The notes beneath the pieces were generated by a model. That model made no database searches. It was not told the DNA's origin and was given only the letters and a program-made list of their open reading frames with translations. From Cryptomeria japonica (Eukaryota > Streptophyta > Pinopsida > Cupressales > Cupressaceae), in NCBI RefSeq assembly GCF_030272615.1, contig NC_081410.1, positions 192,031,619 through 192,095,618 of the forward strand: DNA of 64,000 nucleotides, written 5' to 3'. Of the stretch, positions 21,611 through 33,756 are shown piece after piece. Position numbers and translations under genes: made by a program. The stretch's first letter is position 1. The number at the start of each line of letters is the position of its first letter.

Positions 21611-23805
21611 ATGGTAGCTCCTCAAGGTATTATCTTTAAGAAGGACAGTCTGAGGTTTGATGCAAGCAACTACACAATATGGAAGAACCAGATGGAAGTG
21701 CACTTAAAATGTGCTGGATAAGATTATTGGAAGACTATAAAGAATATCTATGTTGTTCCTCAGAATGGACCATCTACTCTTGATGAGGTTAAGGATGAAG
21801 AATATAATATTAGAGCGAAGAAAGCATTGCTTAGTTCCCTAACTAATTAATATATGTCAAATGTTATGGGACTTCAGACTGCACATGAATTCTAAAAGAA
21901 GCTTGAGATCCTATACATGAAGGAGATAAATAGGTGAACATTACTAATTTGTAGAGTTTGAAAGGAAAATATGAGACATTGAAGATGGGAGATGATGAGA
22001 ACATACATTCTTTTATGGCTAAGGTGAATGATCTTGTCCTAGGTATCAAATATGTCAGTGGAAGCATTGAGGAAGTTGAAATTGTTGCTAAAGTGGTGAG
22101 ATCTTTGCCTCCTACTTATAAACATAAGGTTGCTTCTATTGATGAGATCTGGAGTGTGACTACAGTGACAAGAGATGTGTTGGTTTGAAATCTTGCTACT
22201 TTTGAGCTATCAGAATTTAGAGAATCACATGGAAAGTCTGAGACATCATTTAGAGAATCTGTATCTATATCAGGTAAGCAGAAGTATGATCTTGATGAGT
22301 GTAGAATATCTAGATAGGAGAGAGAGAGAAAAGAGAATGAAGAGCAAGAAAGAGAGCTTGATGAGCTTGAAGCACTAATTACCCGGGATTGCCTAAAGGT
22401 GCCGATAAGTATAATGGAAATTTGCTTTTGAAATGTTTCTCTTGCAATAAGATAGGACATTTTTTTTCTAGATGCGTAGAGATAATGGCTAAGTATGAGA
22501 GGCATGATAAGTTTGATAAGAATGATAGGAATGATAGATATGAGAAGCATGAGAAGTATGATAAGCCTTATAAGTCTAACCAGAAGTTTAGGAACAAGAA
22601 TAACTATTATTATGCTACTAATGAAGGTATTATAGATTATGAATCAAAAGGATATGAAGTTGTGTTTATGCCATTAAAGAAGGTATACCTATACCTATTG
22701 ATTCCACTGGTTGTTTAGTTGAGGAGAAAGCTTTGGTTTCTAAGGTATAAGAAAAGGATTAATGGGTGATTGACAGTGGTTGTTCACATCATATGACCAA
22801 TGATAAAATAAAATTTGTGAGAATGGAAAGGTATGATGGTGGAATAGTTAGATTTGGAGATGACAAAGTCTGTGTAATCCATGGGAGAGGTTCTATTTCT
22901 TTTGATGGTAAGCATAACACTATTTATTTCTTTTATGTTGAAGGTTTCAAGCATAATCTTTTGAGTGTTGGACAGATGGTTGATAAGGGTTATGATCTAC
23001 AATTCAAGGATGGTAAATGCAAGATCTTAAATGCCTCCAGTATAGAGATTGCATCTGGGACTAATATTGAAGGTAACATTTTTCATTTGAATGCTGGTGA
23101 GAAAAGTTGTTTGATTGCTAAGATAGATGAAAGTTGGTTGTGGCATAGGAGAATGTGTCATGTAAACTTTGATTCAATGATTAAGATCTATTCTACACAA
23201 GCTGTTAGAGACTTGCCTAAGATTGTTAGTCGTACTAATCTAGTATGTAAGGAATGTTAGCTGGGTAAGCAAACAAGAATTTCCTTTAATATCAAACAAT
23301 ATACATCTGATGGATTGTTGGATCTTGTGCATACTAACCTATGTGGACCTACAAATGTTAGAAGTGTATAGGGTGATAAAAAAATTATGATGCTAATTGA
23401 TGATTATTCAAAGATGATGTGGGTTGTCTTTTTGAAGGAGAAATTAGAAGAATTTGACAAATTCAAGATATTCAAAGCTAAGGTGGAGGCTGAGTTCAGA
23501 TTGAAGCTAAAGTGTTTGAGATTTGATAGAGGTGGAGAGTTATATTTCGCTAAGTTTAACTCATTCTGTGAGATGCATGTAACTAGAAGACAATTATCTG
23601 CTCCTAGAACGCTAGAGCAAAATGGAGTTGTTGAGAGGATGAACAAAACTATTTTGGATGCTGCAAGGACTATGCTAATTGAAGGGAATGTTCTAAAGAT
23701 CTACTAGAGAGAAGCTATTAGAACTGCCATTTACACATTCAACAAAGTTCACATCAAAGGTGGTACCGATAAGATCCCTTATGAGCTTTGGTTTGGTTAT
23801 GTTTC
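21611..23805 (+). pseudogene. gag-pol: Gag, protease and integrase part of element C polyprotein
   Basis: The ATG at 21611 opens a Gag of the UBN2 type (FDASNYTIWKNQMEVHL, then an all-helical capsid to about 22190) broken by several stops. A CCHC knuckle CFSCNKIGHFFSRC lies at about 22436-22477. The aspartic protease keeps its active site (WVIDSGCSHHMT, 22766-22800). The pre-integrase segment has LWHRRMCH and a C-x2-C pair at 23240-23260 followed by a stop. The integrase core shows the first Asp as Asn (HTNL, 23330), then LRFDRGGE and QNGVVERMN, so its first catalytic residue is lost. The frame is cut at PYELWFGY (about 23800), where inserted DNA begins. It continues at 42256. Confidence 0.88.
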
Positions 23806-25175
23806 TTTAGATAGGAAAATGGAATACATCAAAGCAATACTAAACTAGCTGAACCACAAAAATTAGATTGCAATGAAATTTATCCTATTACACACAATGA
23901 AGCTATGAAGACAACATGCTAATCAAATTGAAAAACATAGAAGAAAAGCATCTCCTTCATATCTCTCCATTGTCCTCCTTTCTCCTCCAAATAGCAGATT
24001 TGTAGATCTCACCTACAAGTGCAAGAGAAAAGTATGAAAGCAAGATCAATTTTGACAATGCATGGATACTAGAAGCCTGGCTAATTCTGATGAGAAATGT
24101 ATCCAATTTTTAGAAAAACTGGAGAGAGGACAACAATTAGCAAGAAATCGATATTAGATGCAATTAGATTCAAAAATGAGAAAAATCAGATTTAGAAAGA
24201 AATGCCATTACAAACTTTCCATGCAAGAGGATAAGACTAGCCATCAAATCTAATGTTAGGATAAGATGCCATATCCAAACTCATGACAAATAAGGAAACA
24301 TGCTTCCAAATTAAAGCACAAAAATAGGAGCCACTTCAGAGAGATAATGAGTTGGAAATTAGGATTTAGCAATTACGAAATTAGGTGGAAATGATGAATT
24401 GGAAATTATGAAATTAGAAATTAGGAAATTAGTAAATTAGGTAAATTAATTCACAAAATAGGGGGAATTAATTAGCCAGTTAAATACATATTTAATTGTG
24501 ACAAGAAGACTTAGGGTAAATGAATAAATTATTTAACCTAGAGGGAAAAATGACAAATATGATTAAATGATTAAATCATAGAACCCTAGGAGATGAATTA
24601 GAAATGCACAGACGATAATTAGGTCATGACAAAATATAATTGATATAGGGTTGATTTGATCATGTTTTAATGATGAAAATTGGATAATTATAAAGTGTCG
24701 ATGTTGATTGATAAACATCAATGATAAATTGATCAAGATTGACAAGGATGAAATTGATAGATGCAAATTGATGAGGACCAATGATTAATCAATTCAAATT
24801 GATGAGAAATTATGACTGATTGAGATCGATGACAAACCATCAAAGATTGATAAAAGGTCAACTTGATGAAGGTCAAATGACCAAAGACCAATGACAAATC
24901 AGTCACAAATTGATAAGAGACAAAACCATAATTCGACATTGAGAAGGGTTGATGATATCCAATTGACATGATAATATTGATAATGATCAAAGATCACAAT
25001 TGATAATGATAATGTTGACAAGACCTAATTAAAAATATGATAAATGCAAGAAACCCAGAAGAATGAAAAAATGTCGACAAATAATAAATATCAAGTGTGC
25101 AACATAGAAGAAATGTTCATAGGATGCAGAAACCCTAAAATAAGGTCACGTGGACATGTTAAATTATGAAATCTC
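23806..25175 (+). other. Unclassified inserted segment inside C pol
   Basis: This 1.37-kb stretch separates the C integrase from the 5' LTR of E. No coding region is supported. From about 24560 to 25010 it is an eroded repeat of AATTGATGA-type words. The word TTTAGAT occurs at the left break (about 23810) and again at the right break in C pol (about 42260), which may be a target-site duplication of an element that E later entered; only about 12 bp of that element would remain right of E (42244-42255). Its class is unknown. Confidence 0.4.
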
Positions 25176-26280
25176 TATTGGCTTGATGATTATTGTAATG
25201 AATGACTTCATATGTTATCATTGATGGAACATGTACACAAACACATATGTTCACATTGTATTTGTCTACTGGTATTACTTCTAAAGTTACTACTGCAACC
25301 GGTATTGGAAGTTTAGTTTATGATGGTTTAGAGAGTGTCAAACTAGTACATGTAGACAACAGGTATATGCAGGAATGACTTGACACCAACTTGAAGATTC
25401 AATAGAGACCATCAAAGAAGCAATGGAGGACAATCGATTTATATGTTAAAATGGTTAACTCTAGCCGATATCGGTGTTCCAATCGATATTCACTAATTGT
25501 GTGATGAGTTACCCTAACTGGAAAATTTTGGCAGTAATTTGTGATGAGTTATGTTTGATTGTCTAGATACACTACACCTAGGCAATTGTGATATAATTTC
25601 TAAGCCGACATGAAATCTAAATATCTATATAATGACATTATAATGAACTATTTTGGATATATGATATGAGATGATTTGATGTGAAGATAGAAGTGATAAG
25701 TTGTTGAAGGCATTGCATAATATGTTGGTGATGCAGTTTTGAGTGCGCAGAAGAGAATCTATTCAAGCAAGTTGTGCTACTTCTAGATCACACCACCTGT
25801 TGTTTTCTAATCACTACAATAGTCAAATCCCCTAACCGGGTAAGCTCTAACAAGATTCATTGTACAAATCCTTTAACAAGGTGATCCATTAGTTTGGATT
25901 CAAAAATCCTCTACTGAGGTTACTCCTAACAAGGTACTACATTTAACAAGGTATAGCTCCTTACAGAGCTTTGGGATCTTTAACATGATTTTCTCCTAGC
26001 AGAGAAATTTTGTAGACCTTAACCAATTAGTTACCTATTACGGCAGATAGTTAACTTGTGAGTCCCATCTCACCATGGTTTTTTCCATTTGGGTTTTCCA
26101 CGTATAAACACTTGTGTTATGGTGGATGTTTTACTTATTGTGGATGCTTTAATATCATTTTGGATTGCGTGCATAGTGTTTAGTAAACTTGTAAAGTATA
26201 TCTATCAATCAATGTTTAAAGCAATATTGTTTTTGGTGTCACTGACTCACCCCCCCTCTCAGTGATTTTTAAGTCTATCA
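25176..26280 (+). repeat. 5' LTR of element E
   Basis: It starts TATTGGCTTG (degenerate TGTTGG) and ends AAGTCTATCA. It carries a TATATAAT promoter candidate (about 25627), repeated (T)TAACAAGG/CTAACAAG motifs (25835-26000), the CACCATGG-TTTTTCC-TTTGGGTTTTCCAC block (26090-26120) and TGACTCACCCCCCCTCTCAGT (26243-26263). Confidence 0.88.
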
Positions 26281-26281
26281 A

Positions 26282-26295
26282 TTGGTATCAGGGCC
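26282..26295 (+). other. Primer-binding site, element E
   Basis: TTGGTATCAGGGCC is the Met-tRNA PBS with one change, 1 nt after the LTR. Confidence 0.85.
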
Positions 26296-26342
26296 TAACT
26301 TCTTTAAAGCTTAATCACTTGGAAGGAAACCTTAAAGACACC

Positions 26343-27256
26343 ATGGGGGATATGAGCTACTTTGAGATGGATAGAGTTCTTGAAGCTACTAAGGATGAGC
26401 TTGAAATCCTAAGTGTTAGATTTACAACTTCACAAGTCAAAAGGAGAGAGCTGTATGAACAACTATTGGAAATATCTTATAGTAGTTCTTCAGATGAAGC
26501 TAACATTGATGCATTAGCTGAAGAAGTTGAAAAAATAAACGGTGAAAGCTAAATCTGAGAGGAGAGTTATAAGCCCTAACTATCCGCATGAGTCAAGAGC
26601 TGGAATCTAGGAGGGAAGCTGAAGACCTTGTCAAAGAGAGAGATCATAAAATTTCTAAGATCAAACAAGAGAATGCAACCTTGCATGAGCATTGGCATGC
26701 TGAAAAAGAAGAAAAAGAGGCTTTACAACTAGATCTTGAAATGGCATCATCCCTAAGAGAGACTCTTGCAAAACACAATGAAGATCTTTCCATAGAGCTC
26801 GCCAAGGCTAATGGAAAGCTAGAAAAGTTCAATAAAATTTCTACCATGCTGGATGAGCAGATCCAATCACAAAGGATGAAAGGTGATACATTTGGACTAC
26901 ACTCATCTGAGAAAGGAGAGTCTTGTGGTACAAAGAGAAACATTCACAAGGACAAAACTGCTCCTAAGGCTAACAAGCCTACCAATAAGAAATTTTTTAA
27001 ACATGTTTGCTTTGTTTGTCATAAGCCTGGACATACTGCAAATGTGTGTAGAAACAAACCTAATGTGAATATAGGCTACAATGCAAATACTAGGTATGTA
27101 TCAAAGAGATTTGAAGGTCATTGTTTCACATGCAAAATGTATGGACATAGATCAATTGAATGCAGATATGGAGCAAATAATCCAATACCTCACATAAGTC
27201 CAAGACCTAATGGTAACTGGATGAGAAACTATGACAGCTGGGGTAATCTGAACTAG
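26343..27256 (+). pseudogene. gag: Gag of element E, N-terminal part with two zinc knuckles
   Basis: The ATG at 26343 (MGDMSYFEMD) opens a long heptad-repeat coiled coil (to about 26900). It is interrupted by a 1-nt shift at about 26552 and one stop (26565); the main frame resumes to 27256. Two CCHC knuckles are seen: CFVCHKPGHTANVC (27008-27050) and CFTCKMYGHRSIEC (27122-27163). The coiled coil lines up well with element B Gag (DALVEEVEK, LTIRM-QELE-R-EAEDLVK). The frame is cut by LINE-like insertion F at 27251-27270 and resumes at 29849 with two more knuckles. Confidence 0.85.
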
Positions 27257-27271
27257 CAGAGACCCTCATGG

Positions 27272-27660
27272 TTGGTTCAAAGTCAATTTTGATGGTGCTG
27301 CAAAAGGTAATCCAGGCCCTGTGGGTTGTGGAGTTATTCTTAGAGATGATAAAGGTATATGCAAGGAAATGATTGCTATCCCAATAGGGAGTCAAACAAA
27401 CCACAAAGTAGAAGCAATGACAACTCTCCAAGGAATTCTCCTTGCTAAAAGATGGAATTGCCCCTACATATAGATTGAAGGGGATTCAAACAACATCATT
27501 AAATGTCTCAAGGGGACCTCTAAGCCCTCATGGTCTATCAATAATATTATAAAAGCTGCTAGAGACCTCATTAGAACTTTTGAAAAAAGTTACATATCTC
27601 ATATCTACCGTGAAGCCAATGGGTCTGCTGACTAGGCAGCCAACGTGACGGTCAATAAAG
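27272..27660 (+). pseudogene. Plant-type RNase H domain of F
   Basis: Opening WFKVNFDGAAKGNPGP, then KVEAMTTLQG, IEGDSNNII and YREANGSAD match the plant RNase H (RVT_3) family. The four acidic positions are visible: Asp in FDG, Glu in KVEAM, Asp in EGDS and Asp in SAD. Two stops (about 27472, TAG in place of a Trp codon; and 27635 right after SAD, again at the family Trp) inactivate it. Such domains sit at the C-terminus of the RT ORF in plant L1-type LINEs and also in stand-alone host proteins; the TSD context favours a LINE. Confidence 0.8.
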
Positions 27661-27942
27661 ATGAAATAATTACATGGACGGGAGAACAAGGACTCCTTGA
27701 GGATGTCAGACTAATCATTTTTAAGGACCGATATAGTAGCACTCCAAAGATTTTTGATGGACAAAACAATAATGAAACGGACTAAATGGAGTACTTAGAG
27801 TTACTATAATATTGTCAACACCATTTATTATAATACTCATTCTATCACTTCCCATGCTTTCTGGGTAAATTTGGTAGCTCCAAGAAACTTTCTGTCTAAA
27901 ACTCTCTGCAAGTTTCATTATTCTTCTCTAAACAACGAAAAC

Positions 27943-29655
27943 ATGGGCAAAAATAGACATCGATACGAACCTAGCAGCTGCAAGGAATGGAAGCAGAAGG
28001 AGGAGGTCTGGAATATTTTGCAGAAGGGTGGGTTTTCTAAATTTATGGAGAGACTCCATGGACAGGATGGCACGATCACGAGTTTCTTCTACAAAAACTA
28101 GAGAAAGGGCACTTTGAAGATGGGAGACCAGTTTGTTGCCATAGATGAAGACCTTATCGCCCAAGCCATGGGTCTCTGAAGGGAAGGAGGCAACTTCTAT
28201 AGAGACAGAAAAGTGAGTAAGGAGGCCATTGACAGATATCCTGAAATCGAAAAGGAGAAAAAATGCCTGGTGAAGCTAAGTAAAACTTACTATCCCCCTA
28301 GGGCTTTTGTTAAACCATGGCGGGAGGTCCTCGTTGTTATAATGCGCTATATTACATTGGATGGTAGATTTACTAAAGTATACAACTACGATTTTGTTTT
28401 GCTAAATCATTTTAGGCATGATGAGAAGGTTAACTTTCCTTATTTTCTGTTATGCTCTATGAATGCCACCATTAAGGCCTATAAACAGAACCCTATGGGG
28501 GACACTGCCATGCATCAAGGCTTAATGGTTCTTATTTATGACCATCTGAAGGCTAATCAGATTGCCTGCCCGCAACCCTCTATTGAGTCTGAGGAGGATG
28601 GGTCGGACTTTGTTTTTTCTGTGGATGAGGGTTCCGACAGTGACCTAATGAGTGACTATGAGGAGAGTTTGGATGACTCAGAATTTGAAATTGGTGAGAA
28701 GAGGAAATATATGAAAACCAGACCTTCTTCCTCAAAGGGCAAAAAACCTAAAGGAAAAATCCTCCAGATTAGCTCCTCCTCCTCCTCGAAGGTCTCTAAA
28801 GATTCAGAGAAGGAGAAACCCCAAGGTTCTCTGAAAAAGAAAACTAAAGTCCATACTCAGACTAGAAACAAGCATAAGAGAAAGGAGGAGAATGTGAAGG
28901 AGCTGGGGGCTCATAAGCAGGAAAAGATTTTGGAAGTTGAATAGAACTCGGAGAAGATGACCACTGGAGAGGTTCATAGGATTGATGAGACAACTACTAT
29001 TGGCGACATTCCAAAAAAGGAACAAGACAACTTCGGTAAGATTGATCTTCTCTCGAACCCTCCTCCTAAAGGTATGAAAGGTTTTATGGACACCATGGAG
29101 TGGTTAATAACTAGTTACAAGAAAGATGTGGATGACAACAAGAAGCTCAACCACAAAATTCAGATTCTGGAAACTATCAACACTAGGGAAGGGAAGACTG
29201 TGGTTAATTATATTGAGGATTTGAAAAATACTATTGCAAAAGTTGAAAATATAAGAGACTCCTTCAACCCCAGATTTGAGAAAATAGAGAAAGACCTGCT
29301 GGAGAGGAAAACTATTGCTGACACTATGGATCAAACTATGTCAGGCACTGCCAGTAAAGTCAACAAAATCGAGGATTGCCTCAAGAGTATTGCAGAGAAA
29401 AGTTTAAACATCCTAAAGGTTTCTGCTGGCAATACTAAAACTCTCATCAGCAAATTGGACAAGGAGAAGGATACCTTGGATATTGACCCTAACATTGAAG
29501 GGACAGGAGATGCTCAAGGACCCAGAACAAGAAACAAAGGTAAAAAGAAAGAAAAGAAGCCTAATAAGGAACCTGGACGATCTCAAAGCTGTTGCAGCCA
29601 CCTATGACCAGTTGGTGAAAAAGGTGGAGGACCTTCTGAAGACTATAACTATGTA
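27943..29655 (+). pseudogene. Second ORF of F, unknown protein with PMD/transposon-protein-like N-terminus
   Basis: One phase runs from ATG 27943 (MGKNRHRYEP) to 29607, broken by three stops (28099-28101 TAG, about 28177 TGA, 28942-28944 TAG), then a shift to a stop at 29655 (about 570 codons). The N-terminal 230 residues look globular (IDEDLIAQAMGL, FYRDRKVSKEAIDRYP, YYPPRAFVKPWREVL) and recall the plant 'putative transposon protein' domain. The middle is acidic then K/S-rich. The C-terminal 200 residues form a coiled coil. An ORF downstream of RNase H is unusual for a LINE. Function unknown. Confidence 0.6.
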
Positions 29656-29848
29656 GTTCCTTCCTAGTTTCTTTGTTGTTTCTATCTTTTGTTGTCTTTT
29701 TGGTTTGTTGGCTTTTTTTCCAGTCATTTTGTAAGCGGTTTTTATGCTCTGGACACTTTGATGACTTATCTTAATTTCCTATGTTAAAGGTTTCAGGTCC
29801 TGAAAACCTATTTTTCTTAATTAATCAAAACTGGTAGAAACCCTATGT

Positions 29849-30208
29849 CAACCGATTTAGTCCATTTGAGATGGAAAAGGTAAATAATGTCATTTGCACC
29901 ATTTGTAATAATTATGGTAATGTGGCTATGAATTGCAGAAGGAGAACTAGAAGAGGAAATGCAGGACCCTGGAGATCATCTAGAATGACCTGCTATCATT
30001 GTCATAAATTGGGACACATGGTGAAGTTCTGTAGGTATGGAAAGAACAAACTGGTTAATCATTCTAAAGATAAAAAAGGGCAGCAGAAAGTAAATGTTGA
30101 GGAAACGAGAGAAGAGATGAACTAAATTTGGAAAAAGAAGAGTGATGATATACCTGCGAAAGAACCTAATCCTTCACCCACTGTGGAGAATCCTACATTG
30201 GTGAATTG
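29849..30208 (+). pseudogene. gag: Gag of element E, C-terminal part with two further knuckles
   Basis: This continues the E gag after insertion F. A third knuckle CTICNNYGNVAMNC has Asn in place of the His (29890-29930). The fourth, CYHCHKLGHMVKFC (29990-30033), is intact. After the 85-codon open stretch (stop 30125) the sequence WKKKSDD and PSPTVENP lines up with the C-terminal end of B Gag (WKKKSKE). It shows that E Gag had four knuckles, as in H. Confidence 0.75.
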
Positions 30209-30738
30209 AGCCTTTCAACAGGGCTAAAGGGAGCATAGCAGTAAATCTACTTTCGGACCCCTTGAAAGATGAGTGGTAAGAGAGTTGGAATTTTGAGTTA
30301 TTATGTGTGAAATCTTGATATCTTTTGTCAATCGGTTTTTCAAAAGTTTATCAACTGGTTTTACACTTGTTAATATTGTATGCATCGTTAAGCGGTGTAT
30401 TAGGGTTTGTAACCCTAGCGGTCGAGCATTTAATGCAGTAGGTAAAAAGGATAAAAGAAAGTTTTACTATGTTATATTTACCCTAAATGCATTCGAAAGA
30501 GAATTCTTGAGCACTTTCAGAGCAAAGAGAGAATTGCTAGCTGGTCTTAGTCGATTTTGTGTCATGATTTGTGTGATTGAAGCTAATTCGAAGATTAGTG
30601 AAGGTTTAACTGGTGTGCATTTGAGTAAATCAACCGGTAACCGAGCCAACATGCAATATCTAAGGTATTTCTTTGTAAATCCCTTTTTGAATCAAGTTTA
30701 TCTAAATGGATTTGACATCTAAGCAAGTAGAGAGACTA
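30209..30738 (+). other. Gag-ORF2 linker of element E
   Basis: About 530 bp separate gag from ORF2. A 139-codon open frame (30303-30722, MCEILISFVNRFF) is present, but I find no counterpart in H (linker only about 300 bp) and no motif, so I regard it as chance or leader sequence. Confidence 0.4.
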
Positions 30739-31217
30739 ATGATCACATTAGAACCTATGGAGGTTGTGGAATCAGAATGACTAGTGTCTTACAATGCTTT
30801 ATCTCAAGTTCCTGATGATGTTATTATAAAAGGTGATTTTTCTAGCTATATTGATTGTAAAATCAAAGATTTAGGATCACTATCAATTTATTCTCAGTTA
30901 AAATCCCTTTGTGACAAGAGTGGAAAGATCCATCTTGAGTATATCAGGGTTTATGAGAAGGGTTTTCATAATGCAACTTATTTTCTTGAGGATTTTGAAG
31001 AAGAACACATCCGAATCATTCTAAGTCATGTTCATGGTGAAAACATGTATCTGGAAAGGACACACACTATAACCAAGGAAGCTATCCAAGCAATGGATGG
31101 TTTTTGGTCAACCGATGAAGTTCCCAAGTTGAGACAAATTTCTAAAGAAACTGTAACCACTTTAACCTCATCTACCTTTGATGGGAGTTCATTTTCTATT
31201 AATAACATTAAGGACCC
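30739..31217 (+). pseudogene. ORF2 of element E, N-terminal part
   Basis: This part starts at the ATG at 30739 or 30757 (one stop at 30778), then runs openly to the insertion point of G at 31217. Blocks ALSQVPDDVI, FEEEHIRIILSHVHGE, THTITKEAIQAMDGF and INNIKDP align with element H ORF2 (FSQIPKGVV, FPKDVIRIVLSRVHGE, HKIT-QVV-VVTGF, VNDVKDI). Conservation at the protein level between two elements with different LTRs shows this is a real gene. The reading frame carries on at 38220, after the TSD GACCC. Confidence 0.75.
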
Positions 31218-33535
31218 TGTTGTTCTCAAAAAAGAGAAACCCAAGTTCACCTGCAATCTATCTATGAAATAGCCTATCTTAATCAATGAAAAGCTTCAAG
31301 GCTTGGACAACATAACATAGGATCCTAATGATCCTCCTACACTTCAAGTTCTGCTAGACCTAGGGGGGGACACCCTTTTTATGCATAAAATATAACTAGT
31401 TATAGACATATGGCATCAATAAAAGTAGATGAATCTCACAAGGGCTCAACAACAACGAGGTTACTGCAGATGGGCTATATCTACATTGATATCTCAACTA
31501 GATTGGAGCATGAGATAGGTGAAACAAACTAAACATACAACATAAAAGTAAATAGATATTAATTATTAAAACTCTCTGAGAATCCCCCAGATTCTGCAAG
31601 ACTAGTGAATTATCCAAGGGCATGGAGTCATACATCAATCTGCAAATGAGAACCTCTATTGCAAATCCAATTTATTGAGAAAGATATCCCTGTATTAATG
31701 CTTGACATTAATACATTCCAAACTCAAACAAAGGATCATACCTATCCAGACATTATCCTGCATCCAAAACGATTATTCATAGAATTTAATCTGTTCCTTG
31801 AAGAGTACCTAAGAACAACCATTACACTCCCACTTTGAGAGGACAAACCCAAACTCCCTTGAAGACTAGATTTATTGAAAATAAGAGAAGGCCTAGAGAC
31901 AATCCAATAAACTGTATATATGCCTTATATATATGTGACCTGCAATAGAAAACATCTACAACAAGAAGATACTCTATTACTTGAAAAGGGACATTGTATT
32001 ACAAATTTGGAAAAAACTCAGAATTGGAATCCAAGATACAGGAGCCTTGCTAACAAAAAATTTGGAACCCTTACAAAAATGAGAAGAACCCCGAATAAGA
32101 AGGAAAGGAGGACAAAATCAAATTTCATTCTTGACAATGATAACTACCCTATTTTTCAGCATTAATTGTTTCGCACTCTTGGCCTGCAGAAAATCGAATC
32201 TTCCTGACTGAAAAAGAAATTCTAAGATCTCGAGGTAACTGGCCCAATTTTTTTTCCATGGGTTACACTTGACTATAGAAATAGATTCCTTAGATTGAGA
32301 GCTTTCCAATGATATACGATATATCTATATTTGGGCAAAAAATAACCTGCCAACAATCAATCTCTCTACACAACAGTCGTTTAAATTTTCAAATTTTTGT
32401 ACTATAGTCTGAAACTATATAATTTAACTTTGACTTTTGCCTTGATCCTCCTTCTGTGCTCCACCATGTGGCACCCCCTAATTGGCTCTGGAGTCCCTGT
32501 CCTACCACCTCAACACGACCTGGACTCACCATCAGAATGAAGCTCAGCTTTGTCATTGGGTCGTGATGGAAAGTCTAACAAGCGGTTTCTCATCGCGACC
32601 TAGCGACCACAGTTGGATCATCTTCAGATCTTCTCACTCACGAGGTCTCTAGTCTTTTTGGTGTTAGCATTTTATGCTAACGAGCTGGAGATTGGGTTTA
32701 AGTCGCGAGGTCTCGAATTGGTCTTTGTCGCTCACGCTTTCTGTCGGGCCCACCTTGTCGCCTAGTCATGATGGATACTCTAACAAGCAGTTTCCCATCG
32801 TGACCTAGTGACCACCATTGGATCAACCTTGATCTGCATCAACCGTTATCTCACCTAGGTTTCTCATCTGCTAGGTCCCACCACTTGGGCACCACCTGTC
32901 TGCCACCTATCGCGAGGGTATTCATTCTAGGCACTTCACAACTGCGGTACAATGACAGTCATGGATAGCCCCAAAATTTTACTCTACCGATGATCTTCCT
33001 CAGATCTGTCATTGGATCTTCTTGAATTTCATGACCCTTGTCTCACCCTTTAATCGCTTTAACCTGCTGCAAAATTTGGACTCCTCGGAATGCATGCGCT
33101 TGCATGGGGTCCATTAGATCTGAGCCTCCACTTGCCAAAAGCCCTTAAGATTTGACACTATAGAAGTGTGTGGCTTTGTATTTAAATACAAAAATGCTCC
33201 TCCTTGCAGCCAATGTGGGATAAAATGTTGTTCATGCCTGGCCCTTTGCTTGAAAACCCTCTGGGTCCTTTCCTCTGTCACGTGACTCCTGCCATTTTCT
33301 TTTGCCTGAAGGTTTCTAAGCCTCTTCAAGAACCATGCAGAGGCACTGGCTATTACACCAACCGATTGCATTTACTTGGAATTTTTGCACGAGGGGAGGA
33401 TGCAAACTGGGTTTTATTTTTTCCTTCTTTGAAATGAATGCCTATTCAGCTGACCCATTAGGCAATCCTTTGATAGCAGATGCAAAAATTAGAAATGGAC
33501 CTCCCAAATTCATCAAAATTTAATAGGTCCCAATA
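31218..33535 (-). repeat. Left LTR of element G
   Basis: TGTTGTTCTC to GGTCCCAATA on the plus strand. Near-identical order to 35893-38214 throughout. The end CAATA is a one-base change from CAACA. It is 3' LTR by the minus-strand orientation. Apparent frames at 33114-33371 and 33204-33437 are LTR sequence. Confidence 0.9.
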
Positions 33536-33756
33536 GTGGCTCTGACTGGGGATGGTTGATTGCAAGATCAATAGAAGAGTTCAAAATCTTTGGCAGAGCA
33601 GACCGCCCAAAAATAGGACACATCTCTTCCTTTAAATTCTTCAATGAGCTTCACTCTCCAAAACAGGGGTTCCTTATTGAAAACCACACAACTAAAAATA
33701 AAGTGACAGTACAATAGAATTTATTTACATATGGCCCCGGGCCATCAAAATTGGAA

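Larger units (their letters stand above)
27271..29828 (+). mobile_element. LINE-like insertion F in E gag
   Basis: The 2.56-kb insert is bounded by a 20-bp imperfect direct repeat: AACTAGCAGAGACCCTCATG (27251-27270) and AACTGGTAGAAACCCTATG (29829-29847). A long, variable TSD without LTRs points to target-primed retroposition. The insert begins in an RNase H domain and carries a second frame downstream, then a T-rich tail (29660-29828). No endonuclease or RT is present, so it is 5'-truncated if it is a LINE. Poly(A) at the 3' end is not clear (only TTAATCAAAA). Confidence 0.7.

Noticed and set aside
29871-30125. Stand-alone host zinc-knuckle gene
   Set aside because: Its sequence continues E gag across insertion F and aligns with the C-terminal knuckles of H and B Gag.
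30303-30722. 139-codon frame between gag and ORF2 of E
   Set aside because: H has a shorter linker with no such frame, and B shows no match; probably chance.
33114-33523. Frames inside the G LTRs (also 37508-38050)
   Set aside because: Present in the long LTR, not conserved between the two LTR copies in both ends and length, and without motifs.
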